Assembly (NCBI GenBank): GCA_009760855.2
Contig: WPIO01000022.1
Location: forward strand, 3,720,501 to 3,780,500
Direction of reading: 5' to 3'
Length of the DNA: 60,000 nt
From: Cristatella mucedo
Taxonomy: Eukaryota; Bryozoa; Phylactolaemata; Cristatellidae
Made by a program: the position numbers and the translations under genes. The number at the start of each line of letters is the position of its first letter. The stretch's first letter is position 1. The notes under the pieces were generated by a model. The model had not been told where the DNA came from and searched no databases. It worked only from the letters and a program-made list of their open reading frames with translations. Shown here in pieces: positions 54,600-60,000 of the stretch.

Positions 54600-56090
54600 T
54601 TTTCCGGGCCGGAGTGATTTGCTCGAGCGAACCTGTTATCTCTGAACAATGGGGATTTTTTGATAGATTTTTTGGTAAAGAAACGTGACGTAGTATACTT
54701 GATCAGATAGCTTGAAGGCGGTAAATTATTTGAAAACTAGGTTAATCTGCATGCTCTCATGCGTTTTTGTGTTGCATAAGGTAACCATGGTCTTGTGGTG
54801 ACATCTCTGTGCATTATGTATACCTTTCCGAGACTTCTAGTTCCTGATTCTCGGTCTTTAATCCCAGATTTTACTACTAGTCATCTCTCTTCTTCGCTGC
54901 AAAATTTGCTAATCAATAGCGATGACTTAATTTTTTATAAAAAAAAATAATCCGTCGCATTTTGAGCACTTTCACTTTAAATGCTTATGCATGCATACGA
55001 TATCGGTTCGGAGATCTACAACAGCAGTACCAGGGTAAGATTTTCGTAACATAATAATCCAGTAGTCATATTAAGAGCAGTTAAGCTTAAAATAGAGGAG
55101 GCATGAAAAATTGATTGACCACCTGGATGAATTACAGGAAAGGTTATTACACCATTGCGTCAATGCAAAAACGTTATGATATGAATTTACATAAAGCTCA
55201 TATTTCCTACGTTCAGCGTTTGCACTTATGTGACCACCTGCTCATATATTTGGCGGTAACTCTGTCTAATACAGTTACGAGCGCCATATCAATCACATTC
55301 CTCACTACAGTCCTACAACAAGAATCGCGGGTCATAAAAAGGCTGCAACTGTGCTTAATTATGGTTTCTTTCCTTATTGTGCGTATAATATATATAGTAT
55401 GTATACTTCCATGTTAAATATTGTAATGGGCAAGAAGGTGAGGCAGCTCTCAGCTGCTCTCGTGATATCTGGTTGCATAATAAGTTCTGCAGAAGCGTAA
55501 ATCTTGTTCGAAATCTTTCAAGGTCACAAGCCAAGTGGCAGTGCACTTCTCTAAGGTTCAGTGCTGAATTACGGATATGCAGATACGCAAGCGTTTACGC
55601 GTCCCGCTACTAGTGAGTGGCCTCCCTTTTATGCTTGGTCTAGCATTTATTCAGGTATTCTAGTCAGTGGCTGTGCTAGCGCCAATGCATTTTTTAAACC
55701 AGATGCGACATTTAGCCGCCAGTTGCTCTGTTATATAATATTTGCGTCTTTGCTTGGCTATTTATATGCGAAAATGTACTGCTATTTTAGCTGACCTTGC
55801 CCTTTGGTTAGAGCGGTTGTCGTTAGGCGACTAATCTACTAATGCTCTCCAAAAGTCAGTGGATTTGCCGCATTCGCCGGTCCGAATAACCAAGCTGCAA
55901 GGCGGCTTGAGCCTCGCTCGATACTTTTGTCCGTACCCCCGCTTCACTATTAAATGGCCCTGGCACTCACTAACGCGACGACACAGCAGCCGTGTGACTA
56001 CCGATTGCATCTCACGACCGAAAGCTATACATTGATTTCCCGCAGATCCACTGCCAGCTCATCCGCTGCAGCTGGCACGTCATCCTTTAA
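54600..56090. other. AT-rich sequence, nothing recognised
   Basis: The 100-codon frame at 55115-55417 is hydrophobic and AT-driven without splice or motif support. A tRNA-like stretch at about 55810-55870 (GGTTAGAGCGGTTGTCGTTA) has no matching T arm. Confidence 0.35.
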
Positions 56091-56094
56091 CATT

Positions 56095-56290
56095 GGTAAA
56101 TAACGACGATAAAAATAATAATCTCTTTTGCACAGTGCCCCAAGGAAACTTAATCTCTATTCGGGCGCTTTGCAACTCGCTGCATGAAGTAATAATCAAT
56201 AGTTAATGAAAAGCAAGGTATGCTGCTTAGGCAAGCATGCAAGAGCACGCAATTACCACGTTAAGACAAGCATGCGAGAGCATACAAAAG
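56095..56290 (-). mobile_element. LINE 3' end, CR1/L2 type
   Basis: A tail (GATAAAAATAATAAT) is followed by GCACAGTGCCCCAAGGAAAC, CTCTATTCGGGCGCTTTGCA and UTR with GCATGC words. Related to family A but clearly diverged. Confidence 0.65.
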
Positions 56291-56929
56291 ACTCACGGCC
56301 GCCGGTTAGTTGCGCCCTCGTTAGCAACACTCAATCAATCACGTACAAGTAAGCAAAGCGCGCAGGAATAGATCGGTACATGCATTTCGTGCGTGGTGAT
56401 ACCATTAGCATGGCCCTGCCGACGCACACGCCCACGCACTTCTTGGTTAGTTTCTTCTCCTCCTCGCGATGCTATAGCTCAGCCGGAAGGCTATTGTTCC
56501 GCAAGGTTACATATCGCTGGAGGATGTTGTTGAAACGGGTGCGCTCTGTTCTGGTGAATGCCTCACTCGCTCGTTCCTTGGACACTTCAGTAAGCAATAA
56601 GTAAGCGCGATGCCAGTGAGCTGCGAAGCCGGGTCACAGTATTTGCGGACGATCAATGAGCCGAAGAAAGTTCGCCTCTTAAATGCGTCTTACCATTATT
56701 ACTGTGAGCCCCCTTGTTACATTGACGCAAGCTTCGAGTAAGATTGGTGTGCTCAACTGAGAGACGAATTAGCATTGCAAAGCGTAACTGACTTTGAAAA
56801 AATTTGACTAAAATTGTGTCAGTTTCGATAGTTGTAGTGAAGACCAGTGTGAAGGAAAGAGTACGATTAGCTGCTGAGCGATTTCGGCAGCGTTTGCAAG
56901 AATAATTTTGTACTCAAGGTCTAAGTAAT

Positions 56930-57650
56930 ACTATTCCTAATACTAATACTAAAAATAATAGTAGCAATGTTAATGGGACTTTTGTATAGGGCTAAGAGAT
57001 AACTAAACTATAAACATAACTATGGCTACTTGGGTGCTTTGCAGCAATTGATTCAAGAATTGAAGCAATTTTAAGAATTGAAGCAAGAAAAGCAATAATC
57101 GAAAGTTAATTATGACAAGTAAGGTGTCGCGCTCAGACAAGCATGCAAAAGCACGAAGGAAAATGCTCAGGACAAATGGTGAGCAGGAGCCCTGGCTAGT
57201 AGCATGCATGGATTCATGTTCTTGTGAGCAGGCAAAGCATAAGAAAAAAACAAAAGTTCACGCGGGCGAAAGGAAAGCTGAGCCGAAACAGATGCATCGT
57301 CAGCTAAGACTTAAATGATTCAAAGTCAATGCAGGCAGCAGCAAAAGCCAGAGGTGAATTCCAGTCTTTCGATGCGCTCATACTGAATGTCCGATCATTC
57401 AACGATTGCAATTTCGTCGTAGGATCGACATGACGACTGGAAGCTGAGTCGGAGCGGAAGGTCAGATGCGAGCGAGCCAGGCCGCGTGCAAACCCGCGAG
57501 AGCGTCTTAAAGTCGGGGGAGTTTAATAGCCAAGAGCTGCTCTCAAGTCCGGACTGAAGTGGTTGGATGCAGCACCGACACGGTGGACAATAGACGAGAT
57601 GAGCTACCGTGTTCTGCACCGATTGCAGACTAGCCCTAAAGAGCAAGCGT
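56930..57650 (-). mobile_element. Third CR1/L2-like LINE type (family C), 5'-truncated
   Basis: A tail of ACTAATACTAAAAATAATAG is followed on the - strand by UTR and an ORF2 end, seen across frames as NDRTFSMSASKDWNS (57340-57390) and upstream pieces in 57395-57646. The motif order matches families A and B but the nucleotide sequence does not. Confidence 0.55.
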
Positions 57651-58092
57651 TGTTAGCAAACGCAGGACGAAAACGTCTGCCACAAATAGACATCTGCTTA
57701 ATGATGTGTGGAAATGAAGCGATTGGGGAGATTTTTCTTGGTAAGAGCAGGTGATGTGAGCAGATCCGCTAGGTGAGTGCGGGAGCGTGGCCGTCACGAT
57801 GCTCTTGAAATTCTAAGCGAGCTTTATTTGCGGACGGTGCCGCGTGTATCTCCAGGCTCTAGCTCATGCACGTGCGAGAGTATGTGACGCCGTTGCGTGT
57901 AGTCACATAGGAAAGTTGGCATTGCACGTGTAGCTAGCTAAGTAAACTAGAACTTGAAGATTAGCTTATTCGATAGAGTCATTTATATTGCAGTAGGTGA
58001 GCCTTAGCGGCTATCGCATAGCTTCGTGCAGACAATAAAGGACTGTTGGCACTTGTTTGATTTTTCCAAATGAAGCGTAGCGCTTTTGTTAA

Positions 58093-58218
58093 AATAATAA
58101 TAATAATGTATTTGATAAAGCCCCCTCAGAGAACTTAATCTCTTTCTAGGCGCTTTACATTTGCTGCAAAGTGAAATGCAATTGAATGGTAAGTAAAATC
58201 ATGCTTCAAAAACAAAAC
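58093..58218 (-). mobile_element. Family A LINE 3' end (same subfamily as 23947)
   Basis: (AAT)n tail, TTTGATAAAGCCCCCTCAGA, CTCTTTCTAGGCGCTTTAC, then GCAAAGTGAAATGCAATTG and GGTAAGTAAAATCATGCTT, shared with the 23947 copy. Truncated after about 125 bases. Confidence 0.8.
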
Positions 58219-58779
58219 GAATTCCGAACTCGGAATATTACGAACTGACTGACCTGCTACCTCGCGAAACGTTTGCAGAGGGACTCAAATTTTACAGATT
58301 GTCATGCTTATTACGTATTTTAAAATCCAGGTTATTTCACTCGCACTGCCATTGAAAGCTCAATCAATAAAACAATAAGCCGATGGCCAAGAAGTAGAGG
58401 GATTGTTTCCTGCTTGAGCAGACACTCCTTTCCGGTGCTCAGTGCCATGGCAGAGGCCGCCGGTCGCTCTGTATTTTTAAACCTCCAGCTTATCGACTTG
58501 TCTCAAGCTCTCCCACTCATCCGTAATTCTCTTGCGAGCTCATCACGCAACCGTTCGCAGGTTCACGGGCTATTTGGTCAACCTATTTCTCAGGATTCTC
58601 ATGTGAAGAAAATTTGGCTATCTTGAATGGAAGCCTGACAAATAAGTAATGCATGAGCTGCGCAATTACGTCTCGACCTACGTAAAGAAGACTTCGGCCT
58701 GTTCGGCCCACTTTCCGGTGGCCGTGCAGTCCACTTCATTCGCAGCTACCTTATTCTTGCAACTCGCTCAGAATGATAA

Positions 58780-58862
58780 TAGAAGAGCCGATCTGTGAAC
58801 TCGAGACCTCATAAATTTGGGGCAATCACTAATCGCCGAGCGGGCTACACTTCTAGAAGGCG
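58780..58862 (-). mobile_element. tRNA-like SINE head, tentative
   Basis: The - strand reads GTAGCCCGCTCGGCGATTAG (A-box-like) and GAGGTCTCGAGTTCACAG (B-box-like) at tRNA spacing. The stems are not complementary enough for a real tRNA. Confidence 0.3.
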
Positions 58863-58899
58863 CAAACTAATTCTGAACTACAATAGTCAGAGCTGAGCG

Positions 58900-59236
58900 A
58901 GTCGGAAAAGTGGGAAAATATGTTGCCTAGCCTGGTTGGGGTGTAGATCTGATGATACCTGTAGACAGGCTAGAGCGAAAGAATGAAGGGACCTAAAAGT
59001 GAGTGACAGAACCTTGAAGTCGGTACGCTTCTTGACTGAGAACCAGTGCATGTCGTCCAGAAGTGGCATGATGTGGCAACTGCGACGCTCGCGACAGAAA
59101 AGAGACTAGCCTAGCTGCTGAGCGTTGTACCAATTGCAAGCACCCGATTGGACTGGCCAGTAAATTAGTAAGCAGTGAGTCACGAAAGTCGAGATAGAAT
59201 GTCACAAAGGCATTGGCCAATTCGGGTATGACATTG
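58900..59236 (-). mobile_element. Internal family A LINE fragment
   Basis: Contains ORF2 C-terminal sequence in two frames (58887-59069: LLDDMHWFSVKKRTDFKVLS; 58993-59262: ANAFVTFYLDFRDSLL). No 3' UTR or tail. Confidence 0.75.
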
Positions 59237-59239
59237 TAA

Positions 59240-59740
59240 TGTAAAACCGCAGTAGTACACACAAGCCTTAATTAGCACAGCATAAGTATCAGTCCAGCCT
59301 GGACAGCCGCGTTGACCGATGTCATGTCACAACTCCTTCCCCCAACGTTTTCCCTAAAGATGGCCTGCGGATTTTTATTCAGTCACACAGTCATGCAGCC
59401 ATTCTGGAGGAGACGTAACCTAGTATGCATAGCTGGTCGAGAATCGGGCGGGTTCGATACCTCACTGCTCAGTCGGTCCAGATCCACGGTAGCAGGTGGT
59501 GATGGGCTGTCGTTTTCAGTCGAGTCAATAGCTGGAGTCCCAATCCGGGTATCACGTAGACGTGCTAGGCAAAGCATCTGTAGCCTCCTAAAGATCCTCT
59601 GCTGACGGTGGTTGCTGTGCGTCGTCACTGTTATTCTGACGATCCTGAAAAGTGTGTCCTTCATGAGTCTGCTGTTTCCGTTCTTTAGAGCGAAACAGGT
59701 GGTCTCAGTGCACAGCGAAAGGTCTCGCACTTCAATACCT
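59240..59740 (-). mobile_element. Possible 3' end of a Gypsy-type LTR element
   Basis: On the - strand a frame (59383-59730) ends in a Pro/Ser/Asp-rich tail. It is followed by a purine run GGGGGAAGGAG (about 59335-59345) and TGTGACATGACATCGG, the arrangement of a polyprotein end, polypurine tract and LTR start in Ty3/Gypsy elements. No protease, RT or integrase is present in the window, and the LTR is cut off at about 59240. Confidence 0.28.
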
Positions 59741-59822
59741 AACTAGAAAGAAAAGGCTACTGACCTCGCGTTGACGGGTCTCGCCAGTGAGGTCGAAAGC
59801 TTAACACTGAAACCGGATAAAA

Positions 59823-59890
59823 ATGAAAATAATAATACTACGTTGTACATAGCACCCTCAGGGAACTCGGTCTCTTTACATTTGCTGATG
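59823..59890 (-). mobile_element. Family A LINE 3' terminus, very short
   Basis: An AATAATAAT tail is followed by GTACATAGCACCCTCAGGGA and CTCTTTACATTTGCTGATGA. Only the last ~65 bases of the element remain, with a small internal deletion. Confidence 0.6.
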
Positions 59891-60000
59891 ATTTGCAGGT
59901 GATTTATGCCAGTTCCGCAGCAGAACTTTCTCTCCCTCGTGAAAAAGGCATAAATTGACCTGATTTGTTCACTCTTTTACCTATCTGTAGAAGTTTCAAG

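Overview
This is nuclear DNA from an animal, almost certainly an invertebrate. There are no bacterial-style packed genes. Instead there is one gene split by very long introns, abundant simple repeats, (CA)n/(TA)n, (GA)n and (CT)n tracts, tRNA-derived SINEs, DNA-transposon derivatives and many 5'-truncated LINEs of the CR1/L2 type with (AAT)n tails. The species cannot be told from the sequence. Nearly all long open frames are chance frames, low-complexity frames or transposon pieces.

The best host gene is on the + strand at 887-22272. Three exons with consensus splice sites (887-953, 14499-14915, 21971-22272) join in a consistent phase (all phase-1 introns). They give a 261-residue secreted or membrane-anchored protein with a signal peptide and two complete ten-cysteine LU (Ly6/uPAR three-finger) domains. 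A CpG-rich segment surrounds exon 1, and an AATAAA signal lies about 280 bases after the stop. The introns (13.5 kb and 7.1 kb) hold LINE, SINE, Tigger-like and microsatellite sequence.

From 22.6 to 40 kb the window is mostly repeats: a 51-base-arm TA-centred inverted repeat, a short hAT-like element with a perfect 8-base target duplication, a SINE split by a LINE, and one LINE family nested in another. The nested family has a second, about 98% identical copy 20 kb away. At 40418-40583 there is an isolated, unidentified but convincing-looking internal exon.

At 45971-47632 (- strand) lies a decayed intronless gene of a family I know from arthropod and other invertebrate genomes, of uncertain but probably mobile-element-related origin. 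A GC- and CpG-rich block at about 52.9-54.4 kb looks like a promoter island for a gene that I could not identify. The right end is again LINE fragments, with a possible end of a Gypsy-type LTR element.

Apart from the LU gene there is no visible set of cooperating genes. The biology on view is mainly layered transposon history plus one long-intron LU gene. LINE 'family A' below means the abundant CR1/L2-like family whose 3' end carries an AAAGCGCC/GGCGCTTT-type hairpin and an (ATT)n tail. 'Family B' has a (TACAT)n-type tail.
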